A stretch of 64,000 nt of DNA from an uncultured Kiritimatiellota bacterium (GTDB lineage: Bacteria; Verrucomicrobiota; Kiritimatiellia; RFP12; UBA1067), in the NCBI GenBank assembly GCA_934667425.1, contig CAKULV010000005.1:24267-88266 (forward strand), in the 5' to 3' direction. Within the stretch, counting starts at the first letter, position 1; each line of letters begins with the position of its first letter. A program made the position numbers and the translations under genes. A model generated the notes under the pieces. The model ran no database searches, was not told the origin of the DNA, and saw only the letters and a list, made by a program, of their open reading frames with translations. Below, piece by piece: positions 1 through 8,207 of this stretch.

Positions 1-1265
1 CCGCACTGCGCGGCCGAGGCGCGGCCGGAAAGCATATTGGCCGCCGCCATCCCGTCGCGAGCCTCCCGCGTGCCGAAACGCACCGCCGGCTCCGGCAGGA
101 AAGCGAGGCCGTGCTTCTCGGCCGCGGCGACGAGGTCGCCGTAACGCCGGGACATCGCGTGGTTCTTGCGCCCGCGCACCATGTACGTGTGCGCGAAGTT
201 CATCCCGTTCGCCTTGAGTTCCCCAAGGCCACGGTCGAGGTCGCCGCCGCACCACTCGGCCGCGTGGATGTTCGTGAGGCCGAGCGGAAAGAACGGCGTG
301 CCGTCCTTCAGCAGCACCCCGTCATCGCGCACCGCCCATTTCGCGTGGCGCGTCTTCGTGGACGTGACCGCGACAAAGCCCCATTCCACGGCCTCGTAGC
401 CATTGACGTCGGCACACGCGACCTCGATCCTCACGACGGATTCCGCCGGCCAGGGTTTCACAGGTACGTAGGTAAAGACATCGCCATCACGATTCAAGTC
501 CGCAAGCGACACCCGCTTGCCGTTGACTGCGCAGGAGACGCGAGTCTCGTCCACGCCCGTCGCGTCCGTCAGGCGAAAGCGAATCGGCGCGAACAGATCG
601 GCCGTTGGCGAGGGCGTGAGGACATGCAGTTCGGGTGCATCCACATCATCAAAGAACCATGACGCGCCGCTTTCATGCTCAAAGTAGGAAATGCCATGCA
701 CGCAGACTTTCTCGTCTTTGCCGAGATCGGGATGATCCACCCCGAAGAATATGCGCGCCGAAACGGCGCCGGCCGGTACAAACCCCTTCGACACCGTGCG
801 CGACAGGCCGGTGTCTGGTTTGCGCAGCGGGAACGCCAGCGGCGCGGACAGGGCCACGTCCTTGCCCAGCGCATCAACGCCCACAATCGGCTTCCCGGTG
901 GAATCGAGCCATTCAAGTGACGCTCCAGGCCTGATGTGTGCAGCCTTAGGCAGGTGTCCGGACATCTCGAACCGAACGGCATACTCGCGCCCGGGCGTCA
1001 CGGGGAAAACCCCAGTCCGAAGCCCCCAGCTCGTGTCTTTCGTCTCCGGCGTCGGCTCCGACGTGCGCGCGACGCAGAAGACGGCCCTAACGCCGTTCGT
1101 GACGACGGCGAACGCCGTCCGGCCCTGGTAGTTGTTGAGCGTGCAGCCGGGTGCGCCGGACGCGAAGTCCACCGCATAGGACGGGACGGCCTCGGGCGGC
1201 CTCGGGGGCGGCGGGGTGCAGCCGACAGCCGCGAGAATCCCAAGGACAGTGGCAAGGCTCTTCAT
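1..1265 (-). CDS. Secreted lipoprotein with glycoside-hydrolase-like TIM barrel, 3' end beyond the window
   Basis: The reading frame is open from an ATG at 1265 to the left edge (421 residues visible, no stop), so the C-terminus is missing. The start follows GGAGAAGAG at good spacing. Residues 1-16 (MKSLATVLGILAAVGC) are a lipoprotein signal peptide with a lipobox ending at Cys16, followed by a proline-rich linker. Residues about 30-230 look like beta-sandwich domains. From about residue 310 the sequence (LKDGTPFFPLGLTNIH, then an alternating helix/strand pattern) resembles the start of a GH2/GH5-type TIM barrel. It is the third gene of the unit beginning at 5923, 43 bp after the GH127 gene. 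The likely role is a surface-anchored carbohydrate-active protein. The exact family cannot be set without the missing part, which should hold the catalytic acids. Confidence 0.75.
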   Translation of the reverse strand, partial: MKSLATVLGILAAVGCTPPPPRPPEAVPSYAVDFASGAPGCTLNNYQGRTAFAVVTNGVRAVFCVARTSEPTPETKDTSWGLRTGVFPVTPGREYAVRFEMSGHLPKAAHIRPGASLEWLDSTGKPIVGVDALGKDVALSAPLAFPLRKPDTGLSRTVSKGFVPAGAVSARIFFGVDHPDLGKDEKVCVHGISYFEHESGASWFFDDVDAPELHVLTPSPTADLFAPIRFRLTDATGVDETRVSCAVNGKRVSLADLNRDGDVFTYVPVKPWPAESVVRIEVACADVNGYEAVEWGFVAVTSTKTRHAKWAVRDDGVLLKDGTPFFPLGLTNIHAAEWCGGDLDRGLGELKANGMNFAHTYMVRGRKNHAMSRRYGDLVAAAEKHGLAFLPEPAVRFGTREARDGMAAANMLSGRASAAQC

Positions 1266-1308
1266 CGTTGTCTCTCTTCTCCTTTATGACGTCGTGCGCG
1301 ATCGCGGG

Positions 1309-3297
1309 TCAGAACCAGACCGAGAGGCGCATGCCGCCGTCCTCGTACCTGTCCCCTGCCGACGGAAAGTCGCAGACGGGGACAGTCCTCGGCGCGACGC
1401 CGTCGTCGATCGTCAGGTTCCAGGCCGCGACGGCCTCCGGCGACGGAATCGGCGCGAGGGATAGCTTCGGCTTCACGTCACGCACGCTGGCCTGCGACTC
1501 TATCTCCGCCTGCGGCGTACCGACGACCCGCGCCTTCGCGAGAAGGAGCGGCCCGCGCAGGATCTCGGCCGCCGGAGCGTGCCGGAGGTGCGGACGGAGC
1601 GCGACGTCCCTTCGATAGCCCATCCACATCCGCACGCGCCAGTCCTCCTGCATCCCCTGCTCGAGATGGTCGTAGGCCGCCGGCTCGAAATCGACCGAGC
1701 CAAACGCCCGGGACAGGAGGCGCGGACGCATGTCGAACGCGAGCGTGTAGGTGCTGCGCCCCGCCGGCGCGCGCACCGTGCGCCACGTGCCGCGGTCGGC
1801 GTCGGTCGCGCTCCATGCGGGGACACGAAAGCGGACGAGGCCCGCGTTCCGCTTGTCGATGGTGACGGTGACCGCCTCGCCGTACGGATAGTTGCCCGTG
1901 ATAGTCACGCGGTCGCCCCCGATCTCGGCAGTCGCGTCGCAGTAAAACGCGACGCACAGGGTCCCGTCGGCCTCTTTCGCGGCAACGAGCGACGTGACGT
2001 CGGCGATCGTCCGCGGCATGTTGTTGACGCAGCAGTGCTGGTGCTTCATGCCGCTCTGCCCGTTCCGGGGCGTGATGTGATAGGCGTGGCTGCGAACGGC
2101 CCGGGCGCCCCACGTGCCGTCGCGGAAGACCGCAGCGAGAAAGGCGTTGTAGAACGCGAGCTCGATCGCGTCGGCATAGCGCGTCTCGCCCGTCATCCAG
2201 AACAGGTCCAGGTTGAAGCGGATCCAGTGAATCGCGTCGCACGGCTCGGTGACGCCGTTGGGCTGCCGCGCCGCGTGGGCGAATTGGTCGTTGTAGCCGA
2301 CCGAGAAGAGCGGATTCGTCTCGTGCTCCTCTATGAGCGCCTGCACGCGCCTCATCGCCTCCAGGGCGCTTTCGTCGCCCGTCGTGCGAGACCACTCGAG
2401 GATGCCGTCCAGACAGCTCAGCATCTCGTAGGCCTTCGCCCACTTCCACGGGCACGGATACCAGTCGGCGACGGGCTGGCCCGAAAAGGCGTTCGCGAGG
2501 AGGTTCGGAGCCCGCCCGTCCGCACGGCGGAAATCGTCGATGATCTGCCGCGCGAACGCAAGGTAGCGTTCCTTGCCAGTCGCGCGATAAAGGAGCAGCA
2601 GCGGCTTCAGGACAGAACTGCTCGGCATGCCGACGAACGTGCCCGTCTCGCTCACGCGAAGCCGGAGTTTCTTGAGCATTTCGATCTCCTGATCCATCGA
2701 CTTTTCGACCGCCGCCAGGAGGCGCGCATCGCCCGTCAGCTCGTGGCACGCGAGAAGCCCCCACATCGTGTACTTGCGGCACCAGAGGTTCCAGCACCAG
2801 AGGCCTTTCACCGTCGGGTTGCCGCCTACCTTCTGCCAGTCCTGCGGCTGGACGTACTCGGGATCGGCATAGGTGCCGAGATAGCCGTCGGGGCGCTGAA
2901 GCGCAATGAGGCGAAGGGCCTCCTCGTGAAGCCACTCTTTGAGCGCACGGTCGTTCTTCAGCGCCGCCGTGCGGCACGCCGAGATCATCAGCTTGCCCCA
3001 GAACTCGCCCTTCCACATGCCGAACGGGCGTTCCCATTCCGCAGGGTGGTTGAACGTGTCGTCATCCGGCTTCTCGAACGCGGCACGCGCCTCAGGGAAG
3101 ATGACCTCTTTCGCGAAATCGCCTCGGACGCGATGGTCGAGGAAGCGGTCGAGCTTCTCGCCCACAGGCCCGGCGAGGCGCGCATGCCCCGGCGCAACGG
3201 GCGTCAGGCGGTCGGCGCGGGCGGCCGGCACCTCGGCAGACAAGGCCACGACAGCGAAAGCACCCGCCGACAAGGCAATAGCAAGACATTTCATCAT
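1309..3297 (-). CDS. GH127-family beta-L-arabinofuranosidase-like glycoside hydrolase (DUF1680)
   Basis: This 662-residue protein has a Sec signal peptide (residues 1-28, ending AARA) and an alpha/alpha-barrel body. Established GH127 chemistry uses a Zn-bound cysteine nucleophile, with ligands Glu338, Cys340, Cys417 and Cys418 in the bifidobacterial enzyme HypBA1. The same arrangement is visible here: Glu351-x-Cys353 (TEPCDAIHW) and the pair Cys422-Cys423 (HQHCCVNN). These two motifs, plus the family-wide PDGYLGTY segment near residue 137, make the assignment firm; the sugar specificity is less certain because GH127 and relatives act on several arabinofuranosides. The start follows GGAG 6 bp upstream. 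It is the second gene of the 5923 unit, 31 bp after a surface protein gene, and would act in the periplasm or outside the cell. Confidence 0.85.
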   Translation of the reverse strand: MMKCLAIALSAGAFAVVALSAEVPAARADRLTPVAPGHARLAGPVGEKLDRFLDHRVRGDFAKEVIFPEARAAFEKPDDDTFNHPAEWERPFGMWKGEFWGKLMISACRTAALKNDRALKEWLHEEALRLIALQRPDGYLGTYADPEYVQPQDWQKVGGNPTVKGLWCWNLWCRKYTMWGLLACHELTGDARLLAAVEKSMDQEIEMLKKLRLRVSETGTFVGMPSSSVLKPLLLLYRATGKERYLAFARQIIDDFRRADGRAPNLLANAFSGQPVADWYPCPWKWAKAYEMLSCLDGILEWSRTTGDESALEAMRRVQALIEEHETNPLFSVGYNDQFAHAARQPNGVTEPCDAIHWIRFNLDLFWMTGETRYADAIELAFYNAFLAAVFRDGTWGARAVRSHAYHITPRNGQSGMKHQHCCVNNMPRTIADVTSLVAAKEADGTLCVAFYCDATAEIGGDRVTITGNYPYGEAVTVTIDKRNAGLVRFRVPAWSATDADRGTWRTVRAPAGRSTYTLAFDMRPRLLSRAFGSVDFEPAAYDHLEQGMQEDWRVRMWMGYRRDVALRPHLRHAPAAEILRGPLLLAKARVVGTPQAEIESQASVRDVKPKLSLAPIPSPEAVAAWNLTIDDGVAPRTVPVCDFPSAGDRYEDGGMRLSVWF

Positions 3298-3328
3298 CTA
3301 TATCTCCATTACTTATTTCCAAGCTTCC

Positions 3329-5923
3329 TTACCGGAAAGACAGCTTCAGCCCCGGCTGTATCCGCCGAAGCATCCCGTTTTCATAGGCAAACCTCCACTT
3401 CACGGGATGCCCGTTTGCCGTCACGGCCCAGTTTGCAATATTCTCCACGCCAGTCGCAACATCGAGCGCAAGCGTAAGCTCGTTCATGCGTTCCGCGACG
3501 TTGACAAGTTCAAGCGTTCCCTGTTCGGCGATGACAACGTTCTTGAACGTACCGGCGCCAGACTGTGCATCTACACATATTTTCTCAAGGAGCTGCCCGG
3601 CGTCTACATGCGAGCAGTCAAGCGTCGCGCCGAAATCCACCTGCACCGCAAGCGAAGGGGCAAAGCCGAGCGACCCGGACAGGTGTCCGCCCGTGAACGT
3701 CTGGCCGTCCTTGAACTTGTACCAGAAATATTGTGCGTCCCCGGCCTCTGTCTTCATATCTACGCCCGTGCGCGCGTCCATTGTCTCCCAGCGTACGCCA
3801 TCCGCGCTCGACTCGACGATCCAGCTGCTCGGGAGATTCGCCCATTTCGTGCCGTAGATCGAGTAGGCCTTCGCCTTGTTCATCCCAGCCGCGACACGGA
3901 ACGTCACCTCCACCCACGTCGATTCGTCGTTCGGGTCCAGAGAAAGCCCCCTGAACTGCGTGGACGTCGCCACGGCATCCGCGTGATAGCCGGTCGCATA
4001 CTCAAAGAGATTGGTAACGTCACCGGCCGGCCGGGCCTTCTCAAAGGCCCCAAGGTAGAACTCCTTGCCCGCGCTGACGGCCGCCGTGCCAGGCAGGAGG
4101 TCCTTGGGCGCGGGTTCGCCATCATACACGCAGACGGAATACGCGCCTGCCTCCTCGACGACCCTTGGCGCACTCCAGGCCGCCAGCTTCGACGTCAGGA
4201 ATCCGCTGTTTCTCATGGATCCCAGCCCGTAAAGCGGCGTCACGCCGTCCAGCAGCGCGATGCGACCGACTTCCAGCCCGAGCCGGCTCTTCGCGTCGCG
4301 GAAGCGGAAGCGCCACCATTCGTTCGTTGCCGTGTCTCCCGTAAACGTCAACGTCCCCGACTGGACGCGGAGGGCGTTGCCCACCGCGTAGGGGGCGTCG
4401 GCCGACTGGACAAAGGTCTCGGACGCATCCTCCTTCACCCTGCACAGTCGGCCGCCATTCTGATAGACGACGCTCGCGCCCCGGTCGTCCAGGGAATCGA
4501 AGGAGACCGTCGCACCGTCAATCGTCAGCGTCGAACCGCTCTCGAGGACGATGTCCCCGACCCGGACGTCGTGCGTGACCGTCACGGCCCCGCCGTTGGC
4601 AAGGGACGCCGCCGTCACCCCCGCCCCGCAGATCTCAAGCGCCGCACCCGCAGAAACCGCCACGGCCCCGAGCGACGAGTCGCCATAGACGCGCACGATG
4701 CCGCCTCTCGCGGCGAACGCCTGCGGCAAGGCGGCGTTCGTGACCGTCAGGATCCCCACGCCGACCTTTGCCACGTCGATGTTGCCGGTGATCTTGGCCT
4801 GGATCGTCCCCGAGAGGTCTTCCGCGCCAAATGTCAGCGTTGACGTCACCGCCGTCGCGAAGTTGGTGACCTCACAGCCGCTGTCGGCGACAAGCCCGTT
4901 GAGACGGGAGCTGTAGCCGTTCAGGTCAAGGCGCGGGTTGCCGGCCGTGCCGACGGCAATCCGCTTGTGCGCCCAATCGTCGAGCCGCACGATTCCCGTC
5001 GATGCGCCATGCGGTAGCCCGTTCTCGCGCGACAGCCGCAGCCAGGCCGTGGACTGAAGGCGGAGGTCGCCCGCGTGATTCCAGTTCCAGGCGCCGTTCG
5101 AGGTGACGCGGAACCACGACCGGTTGACGCCGGAATTGACCGCCTTGCCAAAGACGTTCTCGTCGCTGTTCTGGCATGGCGCGGCGGGAATCGGATCGAC
5201 CGCGCCGATGCCGGAGATGATGACATCGCAGTCGCCTCGCGTCTCGAGCGTTCCTTCGCCTCCAAAGAACTGCATCGCGGTCGAATAGGTCGGGACAATG
5301 ACGACAGGATTTCCGTTCACGCCCTCAAGCACGACCGCCGTGCCGTGCGCGAGCGTCAACGGCATGCCCGCAGACTGCCAGTACCCGTGGCGCAGGACAC
5401 CGCCATTGAAGACATACCGTGCGGGCCTTGACGTGTTCTCGTTGACGAAGCACGTCACGTCGGCGAACGTGTAGCCGTTGAGCTGCAAGACGTCAAAGGT
5501 CCCGTTCGCCGTTGCCGCCGCCTCAGGCAGTACCATCTTCTCCACGCTCACGGGAATCTTTGAAAGTCCCGTCAGATCATAGAGGGACGAGGCGGCGTCC
5601 AGGCTTTCGGCAACAAGCGTCGCGCCCAGATTCGTAACCGTGGAATAGGCGCTGGCGCCTGCGGGCCGATTGGCCAGGAACTGCCCGCCCTTGTTCACCG
5701 TGACCGTCACCCCGCTCGCCAGCTCGGCCGACTCGGTGATCGTCAGGGGCTTGTCGATCGTCAGGTCCGCCTGAACGTCACCGTGCGCATACGTCGCGGC
5801 CGTCGTCACCGTTGTCGGCGTTGTGACCATTAGCGTCTCGCCCCAAGCAAAAGGCGCGACAAGTGCCGCAATTGCAGCCGACAAACCTTCCCATGCTCGA
5901 CATACATTATGAGTCTTCGCCAT
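3329..5923 (-). CDS. Secreted surface protein with autotransporter-like beta-strand repeats
   Basis: 864 residues. I place the start at the ATG at 5923 behind GGAGGGAATAAGTG; a GTG three bases earlier is possible. An N-terminal signal peptide ends near AWGE. The body is rich in short Gly/Thr/Val strands (for example TLTIDGATVSFDSL and SGTIQAKITGNI) of the passenger beta-helix type known as autotransporter-associated beta-strand repeats. Residues about 530-790 include segments that look like discoidin or galactose-binding sandwiches (WYKFKDGQTFTGGHLSG). The protein ends in KLSFR; no C-terminal translocator barrel is evident. It is the first gene of the unit with GH127 and the TIM-barrel lipoprotein, and has its own palindrome promoter. 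A glycan-binding or scaffolding role is inferred from context only. Confidence 0.7.
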   Translation of the reverse strand: MAKTHNVCRAWEGLSAAIAALVAPFAWGETLMVTTPTTVTTAATYAHGDVQADLTIDKPLTITESAELASGVTVTVNKGGQFLANRPAGASAYSTVTNLGATLVAESLDAASSLYDLTGLSKIPVSVEKMVLPEAAATANGTFDVLQLNGYTFADVTCFVNENTSRPARYVFNGGVLRHGYWQSAGMPLTLAHGTAVVLEGVNGNPVVIVPTYSTAMQFFGGEGTLETRGDCDVIISGIGAVDPIPAAPCQNSDENVFGKAVNSGVNRSWFRVTSNGAWNWNHAGDLRLQSTAWLRLSRENGLPHGASTGIVRLDDWAHKRIAVGTAGNPRLDLNGYSSRLNGLVADSGCEVTNFATAVTSTLTFGAEDLSGTIQAKITGNIDVAKVGVGILTVTNAALPQAFAARGGIVRVYGDSSLGAVAVSAGAALEICGAGVTAASLANGGAVTVTHDVRVGDIVLESGSTLTIDGATVSFDSLDDRGASVVYQNGGRLCRVKEDASETFVQSADAPYAVGNALRVQSGTLTFTGDTATNEWWRFRFRDAKSRLGLEVGRIALLDGVTPLYGLGSMRNSGFLTSKLAAWSAPRVVEEAGAYSVCVYDGEPAPKDLLPGTAAVSAGKEFYLGAFEKARPAGDVTNLFEYATGYHADAVATSTQFRGLSLDPNDESTWVEVTFRVAAGMNKAKAYSIYGTKWANLPSSWIVESSADGVRWETMDARTGVDMKTEAGDAQYFWYKFKDGQTFTGGHLSGSLGFAPSLAVQVDFGATLDCSHVDAGQLLEKICVDAQSGAGTFKNVVIAEQGTLELVNVAERMNELTLALDVATGVENIANWAVTANGHPVKWRFAYENGMLRRIQPGLKLSFR

Positions 5924-5964
5924 CACTTATTCCCTCCACGTTATTATGGTCAGTAACGGCGGCA

Positions 5965-6009
5965 ATTATATCTGTTTTTTTTTTGCCTGCAATTCCCTCA
6001 CATGAGGGA
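5965..6009 (-). promoter_or_regulatory. Promoter with palindromic operator (copy 1) for the 5923 unit
   Basis: The palindrome TCCCTCACATGAGGGA lies at 5994-6009 and a perfect TATAAT -10 box (minus strand) at 5970-5965, 23 bp apart. A run of ten A residues (sense strand) fills the spacer. A weak -35 (TTGCAG) abuts the operator one base after its end. The operator centre falls about 43 bp upstream of the expected start of transcription, the position used by activators that contact the -35 region. Confidence 0.75.
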
Positions 6010-6057
6010 TGTCTTTTGAGGAGGAAATTGCCGAATGTGAACAATATCTCGTGTACC

Positions 6058-6438
6058 TCACCAAATGACCGTGACGGGGTAGCGCGGGATCACCGTATCG
6101 CTTGTAACAACGGTCATTGCATGCGTAATGGCTTGCGATATTATTATTCGGTCAAATGGATCAGAATGAATTCGCGGCAAAACAACAAGGCCATCAAGCG
6201 ATCGCGTGTCTATTGATAGAATCTGAATCTGCCGATTTTCGCATTCTCTTTCAACATCTGAAATCTTTAATGCAATCTAAAGTTTCCCTATGCTTTTCTT
6301 TATCGCAATTTCCCAAAGCGATGCTATGCTCACCGCAATATCAGTCTCCCATCTTACCACCTGAGCTGCCCGCGCCGACAATTTATCCGGTGCTGCAAGA
6401 AGATAAAGCAACGCATTTGTGTCAAGCAAGTACTTCAT
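6058..6438 (-). pseudogene. vapC: VapC-like PIN-domain toxin gene interrupted by an in-frame TAG
   Basis: Reading from the ATG at 6438, which overlaps the antitoxin stop as ATGA, the frame encodes MKYLLDTNALLYLL, LWEIAIKKSIGKL, then a TAG at 6279-6277. It then continues in the same frame for 72 residues (including HSDPFDRIIISQA, VVTSD and PVTVIW) to a TGA at 6060-6058. The whole 125-residue product matches the small PIN toxin family, with acidic residues at Asp6, Glu43 and the DPFDR aspartate. The stop therefore truncates an otherwise intact toxin after residue 53. A premature stop that disarms the toxin is the simplest reading; a sequencing error is the alternative. It lies just before promoter copy 1. 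Confidence 0.85.
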
Positions 6439-6677
6439 GAATACTCCGCGAAACAGTCAAGTGGAGCATCAAAATCCGCCGACATGGAAAAACCCTTCTC
6501 AAACCCGCCAAGCGCACGAACGGGAACTTTTTGCCCGCACACATCTGAAGCATCGGACTGGGGATCAGTCGGTCTAACCACCGCCCGCGAAATGAGAAAG
6601 TGAATAAACGCCTGGACTGCAAATTGTTGTTCGGTGTTCAGACTTTTTATCTCTTTTTCAAGAGCTGCATAGGACAT
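6435..6677 (-). CDS. vapB: DUF2281/VapB-like antitoxin
   Basis: 80 residues from the ATG at 6677, chosen because AGGGAGGGATTT precedes it; a Met 7 codons upstream lacks this. The C-terminus (EKGFSMSADFDAPLDCFAEYS) carries the signature of DUF2281 proteins, small antitoxins encoded just upstream of PIN-domain toxins. The N-terminal half is helical (LEKEIKSLNTEQQFAVQAF) and would contain the DNA-binding or dimerisation part. The stop overlaps the toxin start by ATGA, the standard arrangement. Because the toxin gene has a nonsense codon, the antitoxin may now act alone. It is separated from the neighbouring glycan operons by its own AT-rich promoter region (6678-6750, with a TACAAT box on the minus strand). 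Confidence 0.75.
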   Translation of the reverse strand: MSYAALEKEIKSLNTEQQFAVQAFIHFLISRAVVRPTDPQSDASDVCGQKVPVRALGGFEKGFSMSADFDAPLDCFAEYS

Positions 6678-6750
6678 AAATCCCTCCCTTTGGTGCATAT
6701 TGTATCATATTCTTTCAATCGCCTATACCTTGATTCTGATTACGCAAAGT

Positions 6751-8190
6751 TCACGCGAGACATGCGCCATGCGATTTCAGTGTCGCCTGAAGCCTGGCGA
6801 CGTCGAGATCGCGCGGACGGACATTGCCCAAGGCCGAAAGCGCCGCCGCCGTACCCGCTGCCTCGCCTGTCACGAAGCATGGACAGATGAGGCGGAACGT
6901 ATCGATCGTATCTGGTGCGCCTACGCAACGTCCGGCACAAAGCAGGTTGTCGATCCCTTTCGGCAACAGCTGGCCATACGGCACGTACAATGGCTCATAA
7001 TACGGCAGATCTGCGCCGCAGATGCCTACAACGTCATTTGGACGAACGCCAGACCGGAACGCCGCTCGGTCAACGATCTTCTCCGCCGCGATGAGCCGCG
7101 TAGCGCGCGGACCGATCTGTGAGCAGGTTGACGCAACGAACACCTTCTCCCATCCCGGCGTCTTGCGCATCCGCTCGACCTGTTCCCAAGATTCCTTGCG
7201 GGAAACGATCTCCGCCTGCGTCAGATCGCCGACATCAAGCCCATTCCCCTTGGGACCGAGCGAATAGTTGCCCCACCACATCGCCTCGTTCGCTTCATTC
7301 CCGCGCAGTATCCACTTGCCGGGAAGAGGCTTGCCGTCCGCATCTTTCGGCAATGCCTTGGCGGAAATGCGATCCACATTCCCAAGCCGAAGCACATAGC
7401 CAATCGCATGCGTGATCTGCCGATAGTTGCCGCCAGCCTGAAAGAGCACGTCGGCATCGCCGGAACAATCGACAACCTGCTTGGCAAGAATCGCCTGAAA
7501 CCCCTGTTTGGAGGCAAATACTGCGCCGCGAAGGGAATTCCCATCCTGTATCGTATCCACGCACCACGAATGGAAGAACATCTTCACGCCGGCTTCTTCA
7601 ATCATGCGGTCCATCAGGTACTTGGCACCCTCCGGATCAACCGTTGGCTGCCAATGGGCTTCGCTTTCCGGTCGCGCATTCGCCCGTGCGACATGGTCGC
7701 CCATGGCGACGGCACGGCGCATGAATTCCTCGCAAATGCCACGAGTGACGAGCCGATACTTGCCGTCCTTCCGCACGGATGTCGCCATCATGAGAAGCAC
7801 CATTCCGTTCGTGAAAAGCCCGCCCAGAGAACCATAGCGTTCGACAAGCGTCGTCTTCGCCCCTGTCCGCGCCGCCGCGAGCGCGGCGGCGAACCCAGCG
7901 GGGCCACCACCGATGACCAGAACATCCGTCTCATGCAAGATCGGGACCTTACGCGCCGGAGCCACCACCTCGCCATTGACCACCTGGCAGCTCGGGACAT
8001 CGGTCATCGTCGGCTCCAGCGGGAAAATGTACTTGCCATAGTATGTCTTGCGCGGATCGCCGCAACTGCCAGGCGGAAGCTTGCGGCTGTCGGCGACAAA
8101 CTCGTCGCCAAACACCTGTCCAGAGGCCGCCGCAAGTCCACCAATGCCCAGATGACGGAGAAAGGCACGTTTCGTCAGATTCATTTCCAT
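6751..8190 (-). CDS. Secreted FAD-dependent oxidoreductase (FAD_oxidored family)
   Basis: 479 residues from the ATG at 8190 behind AGAGGTGGC. The N-terminus (KRAFLRHLGIGGLAAASG) looks like a Tat-type signal, although the usual twin arginine appears as Lys-Arg. The dinucleotide-binding motif DVLVIGGGPAGFAAALAA is near residue 90 with the ERYGSLGG continuation. The C-terminal CAGRCVGA and CFVTGEAAGTAAALSA segments are typical of this family of putative FAD dehydrogenases common in PVC and Bacteroidetes glycan loci. Substrate unknown. It is the last gene of the five-gene unit starting at 14711, 18 bp after a SUMF1 gene. An oxidative step on a released sugar, or electron transfer, is possible but not shown. 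Confidence 0.8.
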   Translation of the reverse strand: MEMNLTKRAFLRHLGIGGLAAASGQVFGDEFVADSRKLPPGSCGDPRKTYYGKYIFPLEPTMTDVPSCQVVNGEVVAPARKVPILHETDVLVIGGGPAGFAAALAAARTGAKTTLVERYGSLGGLFTNGMVLLMMATSVRKDGKYRLVTRGICEEFMRRAVAMGDHVARANARPESEAHWQPTVDPEGAKYLMDRMIEEAGVKMFFHSWCVDTIQDGNSLRGAVFASKQGFQAILAKQVVDCSGDADVLFQAGGNYRQITHAIGYVLRLGNVDRISAKALPKDADGKPLPGKWILRGNEANEAMWWGNYSLGPKGNGLDVGDLTQAEIVSRKESWEQVERMRKTPGWEKVFVASTCSQIGPRATRLIAAEKIVDRAAFRSGVRPNDVVGICGADLPYYEPLYVPYGQLLPKGIDNLLCAGRCVGAPDTIDTFRLICPCFVTGEAAGTAAALSALGNVRPRDLDVARLQATLKSHGACLA

Positions 8191-8207
8191 CTTGCCACCT
8201 CTTTCGG

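Noticed and set aside
1579..3477. A 632-codon plus-strand frame over the GH127 gene
   Set aside because: The minus-strand protein has the full GH127 metal/nucleophile set; the plus frame is a low-complexity Arg/Val shadow.
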